A stretch of 64,000 bases of DNA from Pseudomonas sp. HAR-UPW-AIA-41 (GTDB taxonomy: Bacteria > Pseudomonadota > Gammaproteobacteria > Pseudomonadales > Pseudomonadaceae): positions 434,001 to 498,000 of the forward strand of contig NZ_NSLB01000002.1 of the NCBI RefSeq assembly GCF_002304225.1. The letters run 5' to 3'. Of the stretch, positions 57,150 to 64,000 are shown in pieces. How positions within the stretch are numbered: position 1 is the stretch's first letter; each line of letters opens with the position of its first letter. A program made the translations under genes and the position numbers. Under the pieces are notes generated by a model that worked only from the letters and a program-made list of their open reading frames with translations, searched no databases and was not told where the DNA came from.

Positions 57150-59849
57150 ATGCCGCAGGTTGATCCCGAACTGTTCGACCGCGGCCAGTTCCAGGCGGAA
57201 CTGGCGCTCAAGGCATCGCCGATTGCCGCCTTCAAGAAGGCCATTCGCCACGCCCGCGAAGTGCTCGACGAGCGCTTTCGCAGCGGCCGCGAGATCCGCC
57301 GCCTGATCGAAGACCGCGCCTGGTTCGTCGACCAGATCCTCGCCGAGGCCTGGAAACAGTTCGACTGGAGCAAGGAGGCGGATATTGCGCTGGTGGCCGT
57401 CGGTGGTTATGGCCGTGGCGAGCTGCACCCGCACTCGGACATCGACCTGCTGCTACTCATGGCGAACGAGGACCAGGAGCTGTTCCGCTCGCCCATCGAG
57501 GGCTTTCTCACCCTGCTCTGGGATATCGGCCTGGAAGTTGGCCAGAGCGTGCGCTCGGTGGCCGAATGCGCCGACGAGGCCCGCGCCGACCTGACGGTGA
57601 TCACCAACCTGATGGAAAGCCGCACCATCGCAGGCCCCGAGTCGCTGCGTCAGCGCATGCTGGCGGTGACCGCGCCGGATCAGATGTGGCCCAGCAAGCA
57701 CTTCTTCCTGGCCAAGCGCGACGAGCAGCGCGCACGCCACGGCAAGTACAACGACACCGAGTACAACCTCGAACCCAATGTGAAAGGTTCCCCCGGCGGC
57801 CTGCGCGACATCCAGACCATTCTCTGGGTGGCCCGCCGCCACTTCGGCCGGCACAGCATCACCGCCCTCGACGGCCCGGATTTTCTGATCGACAGCGAAC
57901 TGCAGATGCTCGCCAGCAGCCAGGAATTCCTCTGGAAGGTGCGCTACGCCCTGCACATGCTGGCTGGTCGCGCCGAGGACCGCCTGCTGTTCGATCACCA
58001 GCGCAAGATTGCTGTGCTGCTGGGTTATGAAGACAGCGACGGCAAGCTGGCGGTCGAGCACTTCATGCAGAAGTACTACCGCGTGGTCATGGCCGTTTCG
58101 GAACTGTCCGACCTGATTCTCCAGCACTTCGAGGAAGTGATACTGCGGCATGACGAGAACGGCACCCTGACGCCGCTCAACAGCCGCTTCCGGGTTCGTG
58201 ACGGCTACCTGGAAGTCACCAGCGCCAGCGTGTTCAAGCGCAGCCCGTTCGCCATCCTCGAAATGTTCGTGCTGATGGCCCAGCATCCGGAAATCAAGGG
58301 CGCCCGCGCCGACACCATCCGCCTGCTGCGCGACTCACGCCAGCTGATCGACGACAAGTTCCGTCAGGATATCCGCAACACCAGCCTGTTCATCGAGCTG
58401 TTCAAGTGCCACGAGGGCATCCACCGCAACCTGCGGCGGATGAACCGCTACGGCATCCTCGGCCGCTACCTGCCGGAGTTCGGCCTGATCGTCGGGCAGA
58501 TGCAGCACGACCTGTTCCACATCTTCACCGTCGACGCGCATACCCTCAATCTGATCAAGCACCTGCGCAAGCTGGGCAAGCCGGGCGTGAGCGAGAAGTT
58601 CCCACTGGCCAGCAAGGTCATCGCCCACCTGCCCAAGCCGGAGCTGATCTACCTCGCCGGCCTGTACCACGACATCGGAAAGGGCCGCGGCGGCGACCAC
58701 TCAGAGCTGGGCGCAGTCGACGCCGAGCAGTTCTGCGAGCGGCACAAGCTGCCGGCCTGGGACAGCCGTCTGGTGGTGTGGCTGGTGAAAAACCATCTGG
58801 TCATGTCGACAACCGCCCAGCGCAAGGATCTCTCCGACCCGCAGGTTATCCACGAATTCGCCCAACTGGTCGGCGACCAGACCCGCCTCGACTATCTTTA
58901 CGTGCTGACCGTGGCCGACATCAATGCCACCAACCCCAGCCTTTGGAACTCCTGGCGGGCCAGCCTGCTGCGTCAGCTCTACACCGAGACCAAAAGCGCA
59001 CTGCGTCGCGGCCTGGAAAACCCGGTGGATCGTGAAGAGCAGATCCGCCAGACCCAGGTCGCCGCACTCGATGTGCTGGTGCGCAGCGGCATCGATCAGG
59101 ATGATGCCGAGCAGCTGTGGTCGCAGCTGGGTGATGACTACTTCCTGCGCCACACTTCCAGCGATGTGGCCTGGCATACCGACGCGATCCTGCAGCACCC
59201 GGCCGGCAAGGACCCGTTGGTGCTGATCCGCGAAACCACCCAGCGCGAGTTCGAAGGCGCCACGCAGATCTTCATCTATGCGCCCGACCAGCACGATTTC
59301 TTCGCCGTAACCGTGGCAGCCATGGACCAGCTCAACCTGAGCATTCAGGACGCACGGATCATCACCTCGACCAGCCAGTTCACCCTCGACACCTACGTGG
59401 TGCTCGACGCCGAGGGCGGCAGGATTGGGGACAACCCGCAGCGCACGCAGGAAATCCGCCACGGGCTGGTCGACGCACTGAAGAGCCCCGAGGAATACTC
59501 GAACATCATCCAGCGCCGCGTCCCCCGACAGCTCAAGCACTTTGCATTTGCCCCGCAGGTCAGCATTCACAACGATGCCCAGCGCCCGGTGACCATTCTG
59601 GAAATCACTGCGCCAGACCGTCCGGGCCTGCTGGCGCGGATTGGCAAAATCTTCCTCGACTTCGACCTGTCGCTGCAGAACGCCAAGATCGCCACCCTCG
59701 GCGAGCGCGTGGAAGACGTGTTCTTCATCACCGACAACCACGGCCAGCCGCTGGCTGACCCGGCCCTGTGCCAGAAGCTGCAGGACGCCATCGTCGAACA
59801 GCTGGCACCATCCGCCCAGGACAGCGGCCCCAGCCGCCTGACCTTCTAG
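57150..59849 (+). CDS. glnD: Bifunctional uridylyltransferase/uridylyl-removing enzyme GlnD
   Basis: GlnD senses glutamine and adds or removes UMP on PII proteins, which tune nitrogen assimilation. The 899-residue protein has the nucleotidyltransferase motif [20 protein letters not shown] (about 83-102), the HD domain with [17 protein letters not shown] (about 508-524) and two C-terminal ACT domains ([40 protein letters not shown]). AAGGAA precedes the ATG. The map-glnD-dapC order is conserved in pseudomonads. Confidence 0.98.
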   Translation: MPQVDPELFDRGQFQAELALKASPIAAFKKAIRHAREVLDERFRSGREIRRLIEDRAWFVDQILAEAWKQFDWSKEADIALVAVGGYGRGELHPHSDIDLLLLMANEDQELFRSPIEGFLTLLWDIGLEVGQSVRSVAECADEARADLTVITNLMESRTIAGPESLRQRMLAVTAPDQMWPSKHFFLAKRDEQRARHGKYNDTEYNLEPNVKGSPGGLRDIQTILWVARRHFGRHSITALDGPDFLIDSELQMLASSQEFLWKVRYALHMLAGRAEDRLLFDHQRKIAVLLGYEDSDGKLAVEHFMQKYYRVVMAVSELSDLILQHFEEVILRHDENGTLTPLNSRFRVRDGYLEVTSASVFKRSPFAILEMFVLMAQHPEIKGARADTIRLLRDSRQLIDDKFRQDIRNTSLFIELFKCHEGIHRNLRRMNRYGILGRYLPEFGLIVGQMQHDLFHIFTVDAHTLNLIKHLRKLGKPGVSEKFPLASKVIAHLPKPELIYLAGLYHDIGKGRGGDHSELGAVDAEQFCERHKLPAWDSRLVVWLVKNHLVMSTTAQRKDLSDPQVIHEFAQLVGDQTRLDYLYVLTVADINATNPSLWNSWRASLLRQLYTETKSALRRGLENPVDREEQIRQTQVAALDVLVRSGIDQDDAEQLWSQLGDDYFLRHTSSDVAWHTDAILQHPAGKDPLVLIRETTQREFEGATQIFIYAPDQHDFFAVTVAAMDQLNLSIQDARIITSTSQFTLDTYVVLDAEGGRIGDNPQRTQEIRHGLVDALKSPEEYSNIIQRRVPRQLKHFAFAPQVSIHNDAQRPVTILEITAPDRPGLLARIGKIFLDFDLSLQNAKIATLGERVEDVFFITDNHGQPLADPALCQKLQDAIVEQLAPSAQDSGPSRLTF

Positions 59850-59870
59850 CTTTGCTTTTCCGGAGTTTGC

Positions 59871-61073
59871 ATGAACCGCGCCCTTGACCAGCTGCAGCCT
59901 TACCCGTTCGAGAAGCTGCGCACCCTGCTCGCCAGCGCCCAGCCGCCGGCGCAGCTAAAGCCGATTGCTCTGTCCATCGGCGAGCCCAAGCACAAGTCGC
60001 CGGCCTTCGTCGCCAAGGCTCTGGCCGACAACCTTGACCAGCTCGCCGTGTACCCCACCACCCTGGGCCTGCCGGCACTGCGTGAAGCCATTACCGGCTG
60101 GTGCGAACGCCGCTTCGGTGTGCCGGCCGGCTGGCTGGATGCCGCCCGCCATGTGCTGCCGGTCAATGGCACCCGCGAGGCGCTGTTCGCCTTCACCCAG
60201 GCCGTGGTCAACCGCACAGATGACGCCCTGGTACTGTCGCCCAACCCGTTCTATCAGATCTACGAGGGCGCGGCCCTGCTGGCCGGCGCCACCCCGCACT
60301 ACCTGCCGTGCCTGGCCGAGGACGGCTTCAATCCGGATTATGACGCCGTACCGGAAGAAATCTGGCAACGCACCCAGATCCTCTTTCTCTGTTCGCCGGG
60401 CAACCCCACCGGCGCGCTGACGCCGCTGGATACGCTGAAGAAGCTGATTGCCCTGGCCGACCGTTACGACTTCGTGATCGCGGCCGACGAGTGTTACAGC
60501 GAGCTGTACTTCGACGAAGACAACCCGCCGCCTGGCCTGCTGACCGCCTGCGCCGAACTGGGCCGCCAGGACTTCAAGCGCTGCGTGGTGTTCCACAGCC
60601 TGTCCAAGCGCTCCAACCTGCCCGGCCTGCGTTCGGGCTTCGTGGCTGGCGACGCCGACATCCTCAAGGCCTTCCTGCTCTACCGCACCTACCACGGCTG
60701 CGCCATGCCGGTGCAAACCCAGCTGGCCAGCGTCGCAGCCTGGAACGACGAAGCCCACGTGCGTGAAAACCGAGATCAGTACCGCGCCAAGTACGATGCC
60801 GTGCTGGATATCCTGGCGCCAGTTATGGATGTGCAGCGCCCGGATGGCAGCTTCTACCTATGGGCCCGCACACCGACCGATGACGCCCAGTTCACCCGCG
60901 AGCTGTTCGCCCAGCAGCACGTCACCGTGGTCCCCGGCTCGTACCTGTCGCGTGAGGTGAACGGCCTGAATCCGGGTGCCGGACGCATCCGCATGGCGCT
61001 GGTCGCGCCGCTGGCCGAGTGCATCGAAGCCGCCGAGCGCATCCGCCGTTTCATTCAGGGGCAACCGGCATGA
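59871..61073 (+). CDS. dapC: Succinyldiaminopimelate transaminase DapC
   Basis: DapC transaminates N-succinyl-2-amino-6-ketopimelate in the succinylase route to diaminopimelate and lysine. The 400-residue class I aminotransferase has the PLP-lysine in FHSLSKRSNLPGLRSGF (Lys at about 246), the substrate-binding LSPNPFYQIYEGAA, FLCSPGNPTGALTP, and AADECYSELYF (cofactor-binding Asp). The C-terminal Arg lies in GRIRMALVAP. It is linked to dapD by one intervening gene, supporting the assignment over a generic aminotransferase. Confidence 0.94.
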   Translation: MNRALDQLQPYPFEKLRTLLASAQPPAQLKPIALSIGEPKHKSPAFVAKALADNLDQLAVYPTTLGLPALREAITGWCERRFGVPAGWLDAARHVLPVNGTREALFAFTQAVVNRTDDALVLSPNPFYQIYEGAALLAGATPHYLPCLAEDGFNPDYDAVPEEIWQRTQILFLCSPGNPTGALTPLDTLKKLIALADRYDFVIAADECYSELYFDEDNPPPGLLTACAELGRQDFKRCVVFHSLSKRSNLPGLRSGFVAGDADILKAFLLYRTYHGCAMPVQTQLASVAAWNDEAHVRENRDQYRAKYDAVLDILAPVMDVQRPDGSFYLWARTPTDDAQFTRELFAQQHVTVVPGSYLSREVNGLNPGAGRIRMALVAPLAECIEAAERIRRFIQGQPA

Positions 61074-61417
61074 GCAGCACGCTGTACGGCATCAAGGCCT
61101 GCGACACCATGAAAAAGGCGCGCACCTGGCTCGACGAGCATGGTGTGAGCTACGCCTTCCACGACTACAAGGTCAGCGCCATCGACGCCGCCAGCCTGCA
61201 GAAGTGGTGTGACGAACACGGCTGGGACAAGGTCCTCAACCGCGCCGGCACCACCTTCCGCAAGCTCGACGAGGCAGACAAGCAGGACCTCGACCAGGCC
61301 AAGGCCATTGCCCTGATGCTGGCCCAGCCTTCCATGATCAAGCGCCCGGTCCTCGATCTGGGCGAGCGCACCCTGCTCGGCTTCAAGCCCGAGCTGTATG
61401 CCCAGGCCCTGGCCTGA
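61070..61417 (+). CDS. ArsC/Spx-family protein (YffB-like)
   Basis: The 115-residue thioredoxin-fold protein shows LYGIKACDTMKKARTWLDEH (single N-terminal Cys at about 11) and KRPVLDLGERTLLGFKPELY, the ArsC/Spx/YffB pattern. It lacks the CxxC of some Spx proteins. Its ATG overlaps the dapC stop (ATGA) and it precedes dapD by 28 bp, so it is embedded in the diaminopimelate genes. True arsenate reductase activity is unlikely to be the main role; family members of this branch have no settled function. Confidence 0.87.
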   Translation: MSSTLYGIKACDTMKKARTWLDEHGVSYAFHDYKVSAIDAASLQKWCDEHGWDKVLNRAGTTFRKLDEADKQDLDQAKAIALMLAQPSMIKRPVLDLGERTLLGFKPELYAQALA

Positions 61418-61445
61418 TCCGATTTAAAGACCCAAGGAGCTCTCC

Positions 61446-62483
61446 ATGTCACAGCAACTGTTCGCCCTGGCCTTCGGCATCGGCACCCAGAACCAGCAGG
61501 GCCAGTGGCTCGAGGTGTACTACCCGCAGCCGCTGCTCAACCCGCCGGCCGAGCTGGTCCATGCCGTCACCAGCAAGATCAACTATCAAGGTGGCAACCA
61601 GGCCATCAGCATGGACATCGGCACCGTCGCCGGCCTGGCTGAAGCCGTACAGGCTGCCGGTTTCATCGAGCAGGCCGCCGTTCTGGAATGCATGACCCAG
61701 AGCCACAAGCCGCTGGTGGTCACTCTGATTGCCGAAGACAAGGAGCTGTCCAGCACTCCCGAGGCCTACCTCAAGCTGCACCTGCTGTCCCATCGCCTGG
61801 TCAAGCCGCATGGTCTGAGCCTGGCCGGTATCTTCCCGCTGCTGCCGAACGTGGCCTGGACCAGCCAGGGCGCAGTCGATCTCGCCGAGCTGGGTGAACG
61901 CCAGTTGCGTGCCCGTCTGCGTGGCGAGCTGCTGGAAGTGTTCTCGGTGGACAAGTTCCCGAAGATGACCGACTACGTGGTGCCGAGCGGCGTGCGTATC
62001 GCCGATGCCGCCCGTGTCCGTCTGGGCGCCTACGTGGGCGAAGGCACCACCGTGATGCACGAGGGCTTCATCAACTTCAACGCCGGCACCCAGGGCCCGG
62101 GCATGATCGAGGGCCGTATCTCGGCCGGCGTGTTCGTCGGCAAGGGCTCTGACCTGGGCGGCGGCTGCTCGACCATGGGCACCCTGTCCGGCGGCGGCAA
62201 CATCATCATCAGCGTGGGTGAAGGCTGCCTTATCGGCGCCAACGCCGGCATCGGCATTCCGCTGGGCGATCGCAATACCGTGGAATCCGGCCTGTATATC
62301 ACCGCCGGCACCAAGGTTGCCCTGCTCGATGACCAGAATGCTCTGGTCAAGGTGGTCAAGGCCCGTGATCTGGCCGGCCAGCCGGACCTGCTGTTCCGCC
62401 GCAACTCGCAGACCGGTGCGGTGGAGTGCAAGACCAACAAGAGCGCCATCGAGCTGAACGAGGCCCTGCACGCCCACAACTGA
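61446..62483 (+). CDS. dapD: 2,3,4,5-tetrahydropyridine-2,6-dicarboxylate N-succinyltransferase DapD
   Basis: DapD succinylates tetrahydrodipicolinate, the step before DapC. The 345-residue length fits the long pseudomonad/actinobacterial-type DapD rather than the 274-residue E. coli form. The C-terminal half is a hexapeptide beta-helix (GVRIADAARVRLGAYVGEGT, INFNAGTQGPGMIEGRISAG, GCLIGANAGIGIPLGDRNTV). AAGGAG sets the ATG at 61446. A palindromic repeat follows its stop, then a terminator. Confidence 0.95.
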   Translation: MSQQLFALAFGIGTQNQQGQWLEVYYPQPLLNPPAELVHAVTSKINYQGGNQAISMDIGTVAGLAEAVQAAGFIEQAAVLECMTQSHKPLVVTLIAEDKELSSTPEAYLKLHLLSHRLVKPHGLSLAGIFPLLPNVAWTSQGAVDLAELGERQLRARLRGELLEVFSVDKFPKMTDYVVPSGVRIADAARVRLGAYVGEGTTVMHEGFINFNAGTQGPGMIEGRISAGVFVGKGSDLGGGCSTMGTLSGGGNIIISVGEGCLIGANAGIGIPLGDRNTVESGLYITAGTKVALLDDQNALVKVVKARDLAGQPDLLFRRNSQTGAVECKTNKSAIELNEALHAHN

Positions 62484-62493
62484 AAAACTGGTC

Positions 62494-62613
62494 TGAAGCT
62501 GCTGCGCTAGGCCATGCTGCGTTGGAAGCAGGCTCGGGCTGCTCATTTACACTCAGTAAACTCCGCGCCCTCGCCTGCCTCCGCCTAGCCTGGCCGTCGC
62601 TCGCGACGCTTCA
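62494..62613. repeat. Palindromic element, copy 2 (120 bp, downstream of dapD)
   Basis: An imperfect palindrome with ends TGAAGC and GCTTCA is centred on TTTAC-ACTCA-GTAAA (62546-62560). Internal paired blocks are GGCCA and a GGA-GCAGGC-like block in both arms. It shares the central stem, the flanking TGCTCATTTAC and GTAAACTCCGC, and a 22-base arm segment with copy 1 at 31529-31652, in the same orientation relative to the upstream gene. Looser pairing extends outward to AAAAAC right after the dapD stop and GTTTTT at 62620-62625. Confidence 0.75.
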
Positions 62614-62637
62614 TTTCCCGTTTTTAACCTTTGAAAT

Positions 62638-62672
62638 GACAGGCCGGGCTGATGCCCGGCCTGTCTATTTAT
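62638..62672 (+). terminator. Rho-independent terminator of the dapC-dapD unit
   Basis: GACAGGCCGGGC, loop TGAT and GCCCGGCCTGTC form a perfect 12-bp stem followed by TATTTAT. It lies downstream of dapD and the palindromic element and 33 bp before the next gene. Confidence 0.8.
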
Positions 62673-62704
62673 ACTCAAGCCCACCGCCTGAGACCTTGAA
62701 GCCC

Positions 62705-63910
62705 ATGCAACTGACCTCCCCCTGGCGCGCCGACTTTCCCGGCATCCTTGCCCTCGCGGCCGAGGGGCAGACCTATCTCGACAGCGCCGCCACCGCGCAG
62801 AAGCCACAGGCCGTACTCGACGCTCTACAGGCCTACTACGCCGGCGGCGCCGCCAACGTGCACCGCGCCCAGCACCTGCCCGGCGACCGCGCCACCCGCG
62901 CCTTCGAGGCCGTACGCAGCAATGCGGCCAGCTGGCTAAATGCTGCCGGGAGCCAGGAGATCATCTTCACCCGCGGCACCACCGAGGCGATCAACCTGCT
63001 TGCCTATGGGCTGGAGAACCACTTCCAGGCAGGCGACGAGATCGTCATCAGCGCCCTGGAGCACCACGCCAACCTGCTGCCCTGGCAGCAGCTGGCCCGG
63101 CGACGCGGTCTTACCCTTGTGGTGCTGCCGCTGGACGAACACGGGCAGATCGATCTTACGCAGGCACGCCAACTGATCGGCCCGCGTACCCGTTTGCTGG
63201 CCGTGAGCCAGCTGTCCAACGTGCTGGGCGCCTGGACACCCGTCGACGAGTTGCTGGCACTGGCCCGCCAGCAGGGTGCCCTGACACTGGTGGATGGTGC
63301 ACAGGGGGCCGTGCACCAGCGCCCGGATGTGCAGGCACTGAGCTGCGATTTCTATGTCTTTTCCGCCCACAAGCTCTACAGCAGTGAGGGCTGCGGCGTG
63401 CTCTACGCCAGAAGCGCCGCAGCCCAGCACCTGCAGCCCTGGCAGTTCGGTGGTGAGATGGTGCTCGACTGCGATTATCAACAGGCCCGCTTCCGTCCGC
63501 TGCCTCTGGGCTTCGAGGCCGGCACACCGGCCATTGGCAGCGTTCTGGCGCTGGGCGCTGCGCTGGATTACCTGAGCCGCCTCGACCCGGTCGCGGTGAG
63601 CGCTCATGAACAGACCCTGCACGATGCCCTGCTCGCCGGCCTGAGCCAGATCCCCGGCCTGCGCCTGCTGGGCAGTCCACAACTGGCCCTGGCCAGCTTC
63701 ACCCTAGACGGCGTGCACGGCAGCGATCTGGCCCATCTGCTCAGCGAACAGGGTGTGTGCGTACGCACCGGCCATCACTGCGCCATGCCCCTGCTCAAAC
63801 AGCTGGGCCTGAGCGGCGCCACGCGGGTTTCGCTGGGCTTGTACAACGACGGAGACGACCTGCAGCGCCTGTTTGCCGCCCTTGACCAAGCGCTGGAGTT
63901 GCTGCGATGA
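62705..63910 (+). CDS. csdA: Cysteine desulfurase, CsdA/SufS type
   Basis: This PLP enzyme removes sulfur from cysteine as a persulfide for sulfur transfer or Fe-S assembly. The 401-residue protein has TYLDSAATAQKPQAVLDALQ, RGTTEAINLLAYGL, SALEHHANLLPWQQLA, the PLP-lysine in FYVFSAHKLYSSEGCGVLY (about 225) and the active-site Cys in VRTGHHCAMPLLKQLG (about 358), typical of group II enzymes. The ATG at 62705 is chosen. It is coupled to a SufE-type gene by an ATGA overlap, which favours a CsdA-CsdE pair. No suf or isc scaffold genes are in view. Confidence 0.93.
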   Translation: MQLTSPWRADFPGILALAAEGQTYLDSAATAQKPQAVLDALQAYYAGGAANVHRAQHLPGDRATRAFEAVRSNAASWLNAAGSQEIIFTRGTTEAINLLAYGLENHFQAGDEIVISALEHHANLLPWQQLARRRGLTLVVLPLDEHGQIDLTQARQLIGPRTRLLAVSQLSNVLGAWTPVDELLALARQQGALTLVDGAQGAVHQRPDVQALSCDFYVFSAHKLYSSEGCGVLYARSAAAQHLQPWQFGGEMVLDCDYQQARFRPLPLGFEAGTPAIGSVLALGAALDYLSRLDPVAVSAHEQTLHDALLAGLSQIPGLRLLGSPQLALASFTLDGVHGSDLAHLLSEQGVCVRTGHHCAMPLLKQLGLSGATRVSLGLYNDGDDLQRLFAALDQALELLR

Positions 63911-64000
63911 GCCTGCCGGACGCCGCCGGGCAGGCACGGGAGGCCTTCGCTGCCTGCGCCGGCTGGGAGCAGCGCGCGCGCCTGCTGATGCAGTGGGGCG
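63907..64000 (+). CDS. SufE/CsdE-family sulfur acceptor (partial, cut by window edge)
   Basis: Only 31 residues are visible (beginning MSLPDAAGQAREAFAACAGW). The sequence FAACAGWEQRARLLMQWG matches the N-terminal SufE/CsdE pattern in which a WExRxxxLxxxG segment follows the first helix. The ATG overlaps the desulfurase stop as ATGA. The sulfur-accepting Cys would lie beyond the window. Identification rests on this short motif and the partner gene. Confidence 0.8.
   Translation, partial: MSLPDAAGQAREAFAACAGWEQRARLLMQWG

Overview
The window reads as a chromosomal housekeeping segment of a Pseudomonas-type gammaproteobacterium. It is GC-rich, densely packed and on the minus strand for most of its length. 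Many proteins match my memory of P. aeruginosa almost residue for residue (Skp, RpoS, UppS, Dxr, DnaE, MltF), and the gene order follows two blocks of the PAO1 map. I see no rRNA, tRNA, CRISPR array, prophage, insertion sequence or transposase. No stretch longer than 300 bases lacks a gene.

Layout. Bases 1-2583 hold dsbC (cut by the window edge), xerD and an exported protein of unusual architecture. Bases 2637-7619 hold a thioesterase, the rplS-trmD-rimM-rpsP operon, ffh and a divergent CcsA/YpjD-like membrane protein. Bases 7632-10921 are a tightly overlapped minus-strand cluster: CoA-type NUDIX hydrolase, gamma carbonic anhydrase, DUF1289, purT and an SGNH hydrolase. Bases 11079-13340 hold small accessory genes: an unknown protein, a zinc-ribbon NUDIX hydrolase, an L,D-transpeptidase, a NIF3/YqfO-like protein and a CDGSH protein. 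Then come purL, mltF, an enoyl-CoA hydratase with a ferredoxin-reductase partner, and a class I fumarase (to 22365).

From 22484 a second conserved block starts. It carries rpoS-nlpD-pcm-surE-truD-ispF, the glutathione-dependent formaldehyde pair fghA-adhC with a divergent LysR regulator, ispD-ftsB, eno-kdsA-pyrG, tilS, accA-dnaE, and the envelope cluster rnhB-lpxB-lpxA-fabZ-lpxD-skp-bamA-rseP-dxr-cdsA-uppS-frr-pyrH. These are followed by tsf-rpsB. On the plus strand map, glnD, dapC, an ArsC/Spx-like gene, dapD, a CsdA-type cysteine desulfurase and the start of a SufE-type partner complete the window.

Functionally the envelope genes link up. FabZ, LpxA, LpxD and LpxB make lipid A; Skp, BamA and RseP build and monitor the outer membrane; Dxr, IspD, IspF and UppS supply undecaprenyl phosphate; CdsA supplies phospholipid precursors; and DapC/DapD supply diaminopimelate for peptidoglycan.

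I found no obvious new multi-gene system. The most unusual signals are non-coding. A 120-124 bp imperfect palindrome occurs twice, each time between a stop codon and a terminator, with compensatory differences between the arms. A perfect 12-bp inverted repeat covers the ispF ribosome-binding site. A possible long-range pairing lies in the rpoS leader. Among proteins, the oddest is the product of 1903-2583, which joins a GspE/PilB-N-like repeat to a signal-peptide-like segment.
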